Of a stretch of DNA of 64,000 bases, positions 34,718-45,090 are shown piece after piece (position 1 is the stretch's first letter; the number at the start of each line of letters is the position of its first letter). The notes under the pieces are model-generated. The model ran no database searches. It saw only the letters and a program-made list of their open reading frames with translations, and was not told the origin of the DNA. The stretch spans positions 558,001 through 622,000 of the forward strand of contig NOKP01000007.1 in NCBI GenBank assembly GCA_002682825.1, written 5' to 3'. The position numbers were made by a program, and so were the translations under genes. This DNA is from Neonectria sp. B-13. Its lineage: Eukaryota; Ascomycota; Sordariomycetes; Hypocreales; Nectriaceae.

Positions 34718-36451
34718 ATGAACACCAAACGAGGTGCTGCCAAGGGCGTCTCGCTCGCTAAGCGCAAAGCCCAGGCAAACGCGTTTGACAAGCTGAGCGA
34801 GAACCCTACTGAGACTGAGCTCAAGACCGCGGCCGCCAATGTCGCCCTCGCTGAGCTCGAGGAGAGAGTTGCCGACGTCCGCGACTCGTGGGAGACGGAC
34901 TCGCTCTTTGAGGATGCCTTTGAGGAACTAGCTGCTGATCCTTCCCCCGGCACAGATGGTGAGTTTTCCTGCTTTTCGCTCTCTGATCTTTGCTGTTTCA
35001 CTCCCGATCCTCTACCTCGATCCCTTGAGTCCTACTCAGTCGGGCCCATTTCTCTCTCTCTCTCCTCTCCTCATTACGCGCATCCACGTCATTCATATTC
35101 TGTTTACTGTTCACAACCCACCGCGGTCCAAGTGAACACGAGGCATTTCTACATCCCTTGGATGTTCTCTACCCATGTGGCAACCCTTTACTAACTTTCG
35201 ATCCTTCTAGGTCCAGATGTCTGCACGCCTGAGGAAGCTAGCAGGCTTCGCCGGGAACTCCGAGAACAGGGCCCCGCCGTCTTCTGTGAACGTACTGTTG
35301 ATGCTGGTCGCTACACAGCCAAGAAGCTTCTCAGCGCCTTTGGCATCCGCCCCCCGACCTTCCTCGAGGGCGAGGATGACGAGGCTTACTTCAGCTTACT
35401 GTCGCTGGCCATCACCCGCGAGTTGTCTAAGCGCGCTAAGTTGTCGCGGTACAACTCCATCGAAGACGCCGTGGACCTGATTCAGAACAGCAAGAACATC
35501 ATCCTTCTTACCGGCGCGGGCATTTCGACCTCGTTAGGCATTCCTGACTTCCGTTCCAAAGGCACTGGTCTCTACTCCAAGCTTGAACATCTTGGTCTCA
35601 GCGATCCTCAGGAAGTCTTTGATATCGATGTCTTCAGGCAAGACCCTACTATCTTCTACTCAGTTGCCAAGGACATCCTGCCCAGCACGGATCGCTATAC
35701 GCCTACTCACAAATTTATCGCCATGCTCAACGAACGCGGCAAGCTTCTAACCAACTACTCGCAAAACATCGACAACCTCGAGGTCAAGGCCGGCGTCCCT
35801 AAGGACAAGCTCATCCAGTGCCATGGGTCTTTCGGCACAGCCACATGCGTGCAATGCGGCTACAAGATGCCCGGTGAGAAGATCTTCCCGGAAATCAAGG
35901 CGGATAAGATCCCCCGGTGCCCGCGGTGCATCCAGACGTTGCGCGCAGCCGGCGGCACCGTCAAGCGCAAGCGGTCCGCGGGCGCGGAGAAGAAGCGCCG
36001 CCGTTGGAGCGCCGAGGAGAGTTCCGACGAGTCCGAGTACGACATGCCCACGGCGGGCGTCATGAAGCCCGATATCACATTTTTCGGCGAGGCGCTGCCC
36101 GACGAGTTCTCCCGGCGTCTGACGGAAAACGACCGCGACAAGGTCGACCTGGTGGTCGTCATCGGCACTTCGCTCAAGGTGACGCCCGTGTCCGAGATTG
36201 TCAGCTGGCTGCCCTCGCACGTCCCGCAGATCTACATCTCGCGCCAGGCCGTGTCTCATATCAACTTTGACATCGACCTTCTCGGCGACTGCGACGTGGT
36301 CGTGACGGAGCTCTGCCGCCGTTTGAGCTGGCCCTTCAAGCATGAGATGGTGCCCAAGGGCCAGAAGATTGACACGCACACGGAAGAGGGTTACAAGAGT
36401 CGTCACAACTTTGAGGTTCGAGGCGCCAAGTCAGCCAAGTCTAGTCCCTGA
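34718..36451 (+). CDS. NAD-dependent protein deacetylase, Sir2/Hst1 class
   Basis: Removes acetyl groups from histones or other proteins using NAD+, probably in the nucleus. Exons 34718-34958 and 35211-36451 give 493 residues. The sirtuin core shows [18 protein letters not shown] (NAD binding), YSQNIDNLE, catalytic histidine in [11 protein letters not shown] (about residue 284), zinc-binding pairs CVQC and [13 protein letters not shown], and VVIGTSLKV. The intact [12 protein letters not shown] and HG motifs predict activity. Between CPRC and ITFFGE lies a long basic insert (KRKRSAG, EKKRRRW, then acidic ESSDESEYD), which is nuclear-signal-like. The N-terminal 145 residues include the helical region seen in Sir2/Hst1 proteins ([21 protein letters not shown]). 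The 252-nt intron is long for this window; its GTGAGT/TTCTAG ends and restored frame ([11 protein letters not shown]) support it. It is convergent with the SCYL2-type gene. Confidence 0.92.
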
Positions 36452-36701
36452 GATACGGCCATATTCTGGCATGCGTGGAAGCAAGTCTTGATAGACACGG
36501 CGTTGGTACACTATGGGTAAGGCAGTGGAGAAATACGGTGCGCATGATGCGCGGGCCAAAAAGTGACGATTTCTTTCATGGCAGAGATTAGTGGACATTT
36601 TCTATTCCTGTTTTTCCTTATCCTTGTTCTCGCGCCAGGTTGGCTTTCTCTATTACTTTTCCAATCCTGCTTCTCATCACGGCGGGCGGCAAGGCGTCAT
36701 G

Positions 36702-36748
36702 GGCGGACAGATGGCAGACGGACAGACAGACGGACAGACGGACGGACG
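36702..36748. repeat. GGACAGAC/GGACG imperfect microsatellite
   Basis: Tandem GGACAGA and GGACG units in the 3' region of the Sir2-type gene. Confidence 0.8.
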
Positions 36749-37405
36749 AACCGGTGTACGGGCGTAAATCATAGGCAGGGATGGAGCTTTGGTTCTAACC
36801 ATCCACCCCGGTGTCGATACTGTTATTATTTCTTGTTTTCACAAATGGATGTTAATTTTCCCTGATCGTTCCATCGTGCCATTCTCTCTACGAAGTGCAT
36901 TACATGACTTTTGCTCCGCTTCTGTCATCATCACTCAGTACTCCGAAGCCGAACAGGGGTTCCGTTGGGGGGGGAAGGCGTGGCGTGGCTGGGGTACGTA
37001 CGTGAAAATGATGTGATGTGATGTGACTCGATGAATCATGGGGCCAGCAACTTGTGAGATGGGATTGGGAAGTGGATAGTCCAGTGACCCGACGCTTCGG
37101 TTGACAAGGGCAGGGCTCGATGGAACTATTCGCACATAAGCGGAGAGGATGTTGGACGCGGGAGCAGAGAAGAGAGGAGATAGACAGTTCTGAGGGTTAA
37201 TTAAGACTTGTTTTGCTGTTTATCACATCTGCTAATGATATGACAAGGATAAGGAATCCCGACAAGTATCACATGAGGCCCCAGCTGAAAGCAGCATTCA
37301 CATCCTCGGTTACAGTCTGTCTAAGCCGTCGCTCCAAAACATCACAGCCGTCTCCAGCCCTGCGAAACCAAACCCTCGCCACTCCCTCTCCAAATCCCAC
37401 CAGCG

Positions 37406-37428
37406 TAAATAAAATAAAATAAAATAAA
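37406..37428. repeat. TAAAA pentanucleotide run
   Basis: Four to five TAAAA units. Confidence 0.85.
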
Positions 37429-38101
37429 CCCCTCGGTGCAACAAGAAAAGAAAAACCCACCCCCAAAAGTCTCACTCACCGACATTGTGGAGACTAAGAC
37501 AACCCACACACCAACACCAAAAAAAAAGGGCGCGCGTGATGAAAGGGTTGTTCGCTGGCGGGGTTGGCTTTTGCCTTGGCTGGGAGCTAATACGTTACCT
37601 AGGGAAAGCATGTGATGAGGGGGAACTGGAGTTGCGCCCCGGTCTGACGGAGAGGAGGAAGGGAACGTGGCGCAAGGGAAATGGTCTTGAGTTGTGGTAA
37701 CGGATGATCTGAAGGCGGAGAGATGATGGAATGATGATTGCGCTTTGATGGCACTAGTGAAGAGGCGCGCATGAGGCGTAAGAGCTATCGTTAGGCAGGC
37801 TTGCATAGTCCGTAGATACCTATTCTGGGTTGTTGACTTGCACTCGAATCCAGAGCACGCGGTAGAGGAAACTGAGTATAGATAATGCAGTTGAACTGAG
37901 CTGACAGTTGATCGATATTCATGTGTAGACTTGCTCAACCCAACCGGATGCGAGCAAATAGACTACCAGCATATAAATCACATCTATTTCCACAAGGCCC
38001 CGCAAAGCCCCATCTCTATTCTCACATACATGCCATTCATATCCATAAGCACTGCAATGCCATCCATCCTTCCCTACCATCTCTCCAAAAACGCCCGTTG
38101 T

Positions 38102-41079
38102 CTAAATCAGACTCTCATACTTATCCAGGCCCGACTTCTGCTGCCTGCCACCCATTGTGTTCGTGTTGCTCGTTCCCTGGTTCATCATACTGCCTATGCT
38201 GGACGAGCCCGTAAGTCCCCCGTGCACATTACCCACTCCCGTGCTCGCGGTGTTTGATCCCCACGGACTCGCCTGCGGGTTAGAAGGAGGCGGTGCGATG
38301 GAGAAAGAGGAGGGCGCCGACGGAGTAGCTCCGCCCGTCGGCGGCGGCGGCAGTGCAAATGATGGAGTCCGAGAAGTGGCCGCAGCACCCGGTCGAATCG
38401 ACATGTTCGCCATGGACGAGTTCATGCTGCCCCCAAATCCAGAGCCAGATGGTGTCGAGGCTGCCGAGCCCCAAGGGTTTGATGGCGCAGTAGCAGAGGA
38501 CCAGTTGACCGTCGCAGGGGGCTGCTGTTGCTGCTGTTGTTGAGGCGGGGGTGAGAAGCTCGCATGTGTCGGTTGTAACGGCTGGCTGAACTGTGTCGAG
38601 CTCGGCGTAAGCGTCTCGAAGCGACCCAGGTCTGGCGTCACAGTCCGGAAGCTGGGCTGAGACTTGGCAATAGGCAGGCTTGGGGGCTTCGTTGGGTTTG
38701 CGGGAGGAGGAGGAGTTGACCATGAAAAGGCTGGTGCCTGCGGAGTGCTTGAGGCAGACCTATTGGCAGACACCGCCGATGAAGCGTCTTCCCAATTACC
38801 ACCGCCTGCATTGCTTGATCTTGGGCTTGTTATGGTCCGCCCCTTGACGAGAGCCTCAAAGTCGTCTTCCGTTGCCCCGCTACCCTGATCGAATGTTGTA
38901 CCCGTCACGCCTCCGAATGCCATGAAGTCTTCGTTGGGGGCAGCTGTGCTGCCGTTTGAAGTGCCAGAGAGCTCTTGGAGTTTCCTCGTCTGCTCTTCCT
39001 CGACTCGTTTCGATAGGTTCTTGATGAGCTCCATGAAAGACTGAAACTGTTTCAGGTCGAGTAGAGGTCCCAAGCTCATGCTCCAGAGAATGGGTAAAAT
39101 ATCCATGGCCACAAAGTCAGCATCGGCGGTCTGGCCCACGATTCGAAGCACATTCAAGGCGGCTATCATGACTGCAGGCTCTTTGGTTTTGATCACCTTG
39201 ACTAATGGGATAATCTTCTCCTGCATCGTGTACTTGTCGAGAGCACTTGAAGAGGAAGTCTTCTTGTTGGTTGAGGCAATACCGTTCAACCCGTCATCTT
39301 GGCCTCCTGGCTCGTTTGTGCCACCGCAAAGAATCACAAAGGCCCGTAGGCCACGGACTTTGATGGCAAGACTATTGGTCTTGCTGAAAACAGCTGCAAT
39401 CACGGGGAACAGTTCGTTCTTGATGGTGCTAAAGTCCAACACTGGCAGGACTACTGGCAAGCTTCGCAGTGCCGCATCCACGATGGAATGAGTGGGACAT
39501 TCAATCGCAGCCAGAATTACTGGCAGCATATCTAACGGCGTGGTTAGTGACCGACAACTTGGGAACTGAGAAATACCACATACCGTCTTTGAACTCCTTT
39601 CCAGAACAGTTCTTAGCTATTGGGGAAAGGTTTTCTAGGACTACCATTAACCCGGCGTCTCTAGCCGGATCCTTTTCCTGAGCTTGTTTTGCGTTGGCAA
39701 CGAAGATTTCCCGCAGGGCTGGCCGGACCTTCTCCCCAAAAGCCCGTCGCGCTGAGGGGAGCAGTTCAATGATCTTGAAGATATTTTGGAGAATAGGGGA
39801 CAAAAGATCACGATCCTTAAGCTCATCGAGTAGCGCAGGCAGGACCTTCTTCTCCATGACCGACTTGGGAAAGGATGGCAGCACCTTAAGGAGACCCCGC
39901 ATAAACGAAGCCTTTTCATTTGGAGTCTTGGCTGGAAAGGCGTCAAGAAACCGGATCGTCGAAACTAGGATATTGTCAAAGTACTCGCTCTGCTGAAACT
40001 CTCGGGCCGTCATCCTCTGGGCAGGCCTCCTTGTGATGAGCCGTGGTAAAACCTGATATGAGAGCTCTTTGGGGAGTGGCCGGGATGAGAGGAAGTTGTT
40101 GTTGGTTGAGGGAACGCTGGATGAAGCCTGGAACAGCCGCTTATACGTGGAGAGGCTGCCATTACACTCCAGGGGAGATCCATGAGGCGAATTGTACAAG
40201 GCTACCGACAAGAGACCAAGCGAAAACATGTCAGCAGACGAGTTGATATTGTTGTCCACGACATAGTCGGGTGAGGTGTAGTCGAGGTTGAGCTGAACGG
40301 CCTTGGGCAAACGGGGATCCATGTTAAGCACTTCGTAGAGACTGATTCCTTGGATGGACGTTGGTTTATCGGAACCCTCTGGCGGACTACAAAAGGCCAG
40401 ACCGCTGAGCTTCCAGTCAGACTGCCATGGTGTTAGCAAGACCCAGAGGCTAAGACCACTCAGAAACTTGAATTACCTTGGCGTTGATGAGGACCGCATC
40501 AGGTGTGATGTTTCCGTGGACAAGACCTGCGTTCTCGTGCAAGAACTCGAGAGCCTTGCTGATTTGTAGTAATCCCTTTTGAATCTCCAACTCATCAATC
40601 TCCAGCTCCCTCCGCCTCTTTACGCCGTCGGCATCTTCGGTGACGAATCGACTCGACCTTCCGCCGGGACCTCCAGCACGCTCTTGTTCGTCCTTGTCTT
40701 GGAGCACGCTCGAGAGCGAGGCTGTTACGGGCTCGGTCACAAACTGTAGACCCCCACCCCTCGTCTCCTCTACCGGTTCGACTAGCTCGAGGATGCTGGG
40801 ATGGCGCAACTTGGCTAAGCTCGAGGCCTCCTTCTTCAACCGCTCGACAACCTCCTCGATCGTCTTCTTGAACGAAGAGGCGCCGGAGCGGCCCAGGGAG
40901 TTGCCATGGGAGTCGAGGGACTTCCTGTCGAAGACGAAGACGCTGTAGGGCTTGCCGGTAGATTTCTTCTTCGCATCGTAGATCTTCCAGGGACCAGCCG
41001 TCGAAGTCGGGGTGGGTGAGATGGAGTAGTTTCCGGTGATGTTGGTGCCGGAAATGGACTTGAACGCCGAGGAGAACAT
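38102..41079 (-). CDS. SCY1-like pseudokinase (SCYL2/CVAK104 type)
   Basis: Likely acts in clathrin-dependent membrane traffic, as SCYL2 proteins do. Exons 41079-40477, 40421-39584 and 39531-38102 give 956 residues. The N-terminal kinase-like domain begins GPWKIYDAKKKSTGKPYSVF and keeps a lysine (VFVFDRKS). The catalytic loop is LVHGNITPDAVLINAK (HGN in place of HRD), and the DFG position reads WKLSGLAF, so it is predicted to be catalytically dead or weak. HEAT-like helices follow (about residues 380-640). The C-terminal third is low-complexity, with S, P, Q and N (including a Q run) and WSTPPPPANP, NPWGS and SPWGS motifs of the kind that bind endocytic adaptors. It ends GLDKYESLI. The domain order matches fungal SCYL2 relatives, not the tRNA-linked Cex1/SCYL1. 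It is divergent from BAT. Confidence 0.88.
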
Positions 41080-41946
41080 GGTGCGTTTACGCGGGGAACG
41101 ATTGGGCAGCTATTGCGATCATGTCGAGATGCCAGGGATGATCAGGGGAGGCGGTTGAGTGCTTTGCGCGCACTTCCCTGGAAAGAACTGCAGGCGCCCG
41201 AAAATACGGATCCGGCGATTTCAAGGTCGATGCAGTCCGAGTCGAAAACGAGCGTGGGGTCGCGAGAGGGCGGAATCGTGGGATCGTGGGATCGTGGAGG
41301 TTTGAGCTAGGATGACGTGGGATGTTTCGTTGCGACGACAGCAACAGCAACAGCGACAAGGCGCGTGGAGTTGACAAATAATCCTTAATGCGTTGCTGCG
41401 ATAAGGCGCAGCGGAGTCGGCGCGGCGTCCTGGTACCTGGCCCACAGGCGCCTTTGCCTAGAAAGCTGAGGTAGCCCCACGCTAACGCTGATAGAACACA
41501 GTGGCGCGCTGGGGCTTTCAGGGCTCGTTTCGAGGGGAGCTTCGCTGAAGAGCCTCCCGGGACTCCACGGATACGTTCGGTTCCACCAGTTCGCGGCAGG
41601 AGACGGCAGTAGCGGCTGGCAGCGGCATGTCTCTCCCAAGTACCTCGGATTTGGGCATTCTGGGACCGTCAGCCTATCGGGCGATTTCCAATCCAGACAA
41701 GCTGACGTTCCACTCTGAGTCCGATCCAGCTCCGAAGCACCATGACTGCAATAATCCTCTCCCACCGTTAAATAAAAAACCCGAAACTCTCCCTCTCTGT
41801 CCATCCTCACCGTCGACTGTGTCTGGTACTCTGAGATCTACGCCCATTGCGAGTAACGCGCAATCCTTTTTCTACGTTAATTGGACCTTGATTGTCCTCG
41901 TTCGAGCTCGAAAAATCCTGATACCATTCCCAAGACCACAGTCGCA
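41080..41946. other. Divergent promoter region of SCYL2-type and BAT genes
   Basis: 867 bp without a recognisable gene. A TGAGTC core at 41716-41721 is one base short of a CPC1/Gcn4 site (TGASTCA), which would suit an amino-acid gene; this is weak evidence. No Leu3-type CCGG-CCGG palindrome was seen. Confidence 0.45.
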
Positions 41947-43225
41947 ATGAGACCCTTGCTTGTCTCCCGCTCCGCTCTCCGGAGCGCAACCAGAGCCTCC
42001 AGCTCGAGGTTGTTGCCGCTCTGCCAGGCCGCGCGCTTCTACAGCGCCAAGGCTGAGGCTCTCAACGTCTCCAAGCTCTCCATCACCAAGACCACCAAGC
42101 CCAAGCCTCTGAGCAAGGCCGAAGACCTCATTTTCGGTCACGAGTTCACCGGTATGCCCCCATCTGTCTGCAACCCGTTTCGTAGCCCTCGCTGACATGC
42201 GCCTTGTAGATCATATGCTCACGATCGAGTGGACGAAGGAGGGCGGGTGGTCAGAGCCCAAGATTACCCCGTACCAGAACCTGTCCCTAGACCCGGCGGC
42301 CTGCGTCTTCCACTATGCGTTCGAGTGCTTTGAGGGAATGAAGGCCTACAAGGACAAGCAAGGCCAGGTGCGACTCTTCCGACCTGAGAAGAACATGGCT
42401 CGCCTGAACAAGTCGTCTGCCCGTATCGCACTGCCCACCTTTGAACCCCAGAGCTTAATCGACCTCATCTCAAAGTTCGCCCAGCTCGACTCGCGCTTCA
42501 TCCCCGACAAGCGCGGATACTCCATGTACCTCCGACCCACCATGATCGGAACCCAGAAGACCCTTGGCGTTGGACCCCCTGGATCTGCTCTTCTGTACGT
42601 TATCGCGTCACCTGTCGGCCCGTACTATCCCACCGGCTTCAAGGCCATCTCACTCGAGGCTACCGACTATGCCGTCCGAGCTTGGCCCGGAGGTGTCGGC
42701 GACAAGAAGCTGGGCGCCAACTATGCGCCCTGCATCCTCCCCCAGTTGCAGGCTGCTAGCCGCGGCTTCCAGCAGAACCTGTGGCTTTTCGGCGAGGAAG
42801 AGTACGTCACCGAGGTGGGCACCATGAACATGTTCGTGGCCCTCAAGAACAAGGAGACTGGTCAGAATGAGCTCATCACTGCACCCCTTGACGGTACCAT
42901 CCTGGAGGGTGTGACCCGTGACTCCGTGCTTGCTTTGGCTCGTGAGCGACTTGGGCCCAAGGGCTGGAAGGTTAGCGAGCGAAAGTACACCATGAAGGAG
43001 TTGGCCGAGGCCTCCAAGGAGGGCCGGCTACTCGAGGCCTTTGGTGCCGGTACTGCTGCCATTGTCAGCCCCATCCGGTCCATCTCATGGAAGGGCGAGC
43101 TCGTCGACTGCGGTCTGGCCAAGCACGAGGAGTCTGGCAAAATTACTCTGCAGATGAAGGAGTGGATCGAGGCTATTCAGTATGGCGATGAGGAGCACGA
43201 GTGGAGTTACGTTGCGACTTCCTAA
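41947..43225 (+). CDS. BAT1: Mitochondrial branched-chain amino acid aminotransferase
   Basis: PLP-dependent transaminase for the last step of leucine, isoleucine and valine synthesis and the first step of their breakdown. Exons 41947-42151 and 42210-43225 give 406 residues, the usual size. The N-terminus ([18 protein letters not shown]) is basic, S/R-rich and free of acidic residues, so a mitochondrial presequence ending near RFYSAKAE is likely. Family motifs are [43 protein letters not shown] and [12 protein letters not shown], with the PLP lysine near residue 233, then [24 protein letters not shown] and [14 protein letters not shown]. The start was chosen at the ATG that opens the presequence; the frame is open upstream without a better start. 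BAT1 versus a cytosolic BAT2 form is judged from the presequence only. Confidence 0.95.
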
Positions 43226-43631
43226 AGGGCGAGTTGGGCACTCGTATGTATTGGCGTTGTCAGACGGCATTGAAGCTGCTTTGGGTGCATAATAAAGAGA
43301 GGTCCGGGATCGGCTTATTTCCATGTCGTTGAAATGCTATGCTTATTGTTGCATTCAGTCCATATCGGGTAGTTGAATTGCAGCTGCTGACTCACAAACG
43401 TCCAATTGCATGCATAGTACACTCACGCCGGAAACTACGACACCGCGGAATTGCAGAGATCTGTAGTGACCCAAACAACCAGTCTAGTGATTTGAACCAT
43501 TGTAGGAAGTTGGCTTCCGAAAAATGCAGATAACATGTACAAGTTTGACAGCCAGACGAGGAGAGTACCCTCGCCCCATCACGACCAGTTTCCTCCTCCC
43601 CTCTTGTTGCGTTGGCTCATCCATTGCGAAA
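43226..43631. other. Convergent 3' region of BAT and ESSS genes
   Basis: 406 bp between stops. An AATAAAG-type signal near 43291 may serve BAT polyadenylation. Nothing else is seen. Confidence 0.5.
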
Positions 43632-44143
43632 TCAATCCTTCTTCTCTTGCTTCGTAGGATCGGGCAGGATGCCCTCCTCCTCTAACCTCCTCCGCGCCTC
43701 CTCGAGGGCCCAGGTTGAGACACTGCAGGGACCAGTTAGCATCGGGTTGTCCTGGCAAAATGCCGCATCTCCGTAGCTCGCCATTGAGGCCTAGATCGGA
43801 CCCAATGGCAGCCACAAAGGGTTCTTGCGCCAGGCGGCACACCCGGCGGTTCGTCCTGGGGCAAAATATTGCGCATAACTCACGTCGTGTCGGGCTTGAA
43901 GGCCAGGGCAAGGCCGGTGGCGGCGAGGCTGCCGAAGAAGAGGTACATGGGCCACTCCCAGCCCTCGGCCTCAGCCTTCTCGCCGGGCTTGATGCCCCAG
44001 AGCCAGCCGGTGGGCGGCTCGAACTGGGACTCGCCGTGGCCACCCCGTCGGCGGGCGGTCGCGGAGAAGGCTCTGGTGGCGATGGGCTGGCGGGCGCAGC
44101 GGACGGCACGCAGGGGCGCGACGGTGTGACGGATGAGGGCCAT
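43632..44143 (-). CDS. Mitochondrial complex I subunit ESSS (NDUFB11 type)
   Basis: Accessory membrane-arm subunit of NADH:ubiquinone oxidoreductase in the inner mitochondrial membrane. Exon 1 is 44143-43884 and exon 2 is 43722-43632. The intron 43883-43723 (161 nt) opens GTGAGT and ends CCTGCAG, restoring KPDTTVSTWALEEARRRL. The 116-residue product has an R/A-rich presequence (RHTVAPLRAVRCARQP), the characteristic PTGWLWGIKPGEKAEAEGWE motif, one membrane span (MYLFFGSLAATGLALAF) and a charged tail. The gene would be missed or truncated without the second exon, because the first-exon frame runs straight into the intron. Confidence 0.9.
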
Positions 44144-45090
44144 TGTTCGTCGAGAAATCGAGGGAGTTCGGCGGTGCGGGAGGTCGTGTGGTGCCTCAAT
44201 GGCTGGGGTGGAGAGGCGTGATATGGCTGAAGACTGGACTTTGTTGGTGAGGTCCAACGTGAAGCCGGCAGATCGGGATCTGATTCACGTGACCGAAGGG
44301 GGGTCATAAGACCACGCCTCGGTGCGGGCTAACGCACACCCCTCTGCATTTGCTGTCACTGGGATTTGTACCACCTTATTTATGCCTGCCAGCCGTGCAG
44401 TTAATTGCATTGACAGTACAGCAAAAATGTCATCTAAAATCGCGAGAATCATGACAAGATACATCCCAAGTAAAGCATTTCCTCATAAGCCTCACCCATC
44501 AGTTTTGCTTTTGAAGTTGACACTGTTGGGCACATATTCCGTCCACTTGGGTAGAATCTACTCCGTAGGCCCGTGTGTCGTAATTACCAGTTTGCGGCCC
44601 AAGGCCAAGCACTATTGCATGAGCCAAGAGGGTCCCGTCGTATTTCAGTATTTGCAATCCTTCTCAGATAACAGTCCTGGAGAATATTTCTCTGAACATC
44701 CTCTCTTGTCTTCCTGGCTGCGCTTACGGTGACTGCTTCTCCCTCTTTTGGCTGTTGGTATAGACTAAGTTGTCCCCTCTCCACTGGTCTATCAGCTAAG
44801 CTACAGAAGGCGGATTCCGGAAACTATTCGTTCCAGCCAAGAGTCAATCCAAGACTCGTCCATCGCCACCAGTCCCGTCATCAGTCTTCATCAACGTCAG
44901 CAACTTCTTTCAATACGGTGTCGACAGAGTCAAAAGGCGGACATCTCCCGACTATCAACAGCAAGCCAGCCTAGTTCTCGATGGAGTTGGCCAAGAGCTT
45001 ACCTGTGCAACGACCTGCTCTCACAACCTAATTCGCGCCGTTCGCCCGATTGGACTTGAACACAAACTACCGACTTAATCCAGTATCACA
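44144..45090. other. Divergent intergenic region, no recognisable gene
   Basis: 947 bp upstream of both the ESSS gene and the FUSC-type gene. An ORF at 44322-44732 has no recognisable domain and atypical composition, and is probably chance. Confidence 0.5.

Larger units (their letters stand above)
36452..38101. other. Convergent 3' region, no recognisable gene
   Basis: 1.65 kb between two convergent stops. It holds a GACGGACA-type repeat (36702-36748) and a TAAAA run (37406-37428). No domain-bearing ORF is seen. Confidence 0.55.
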
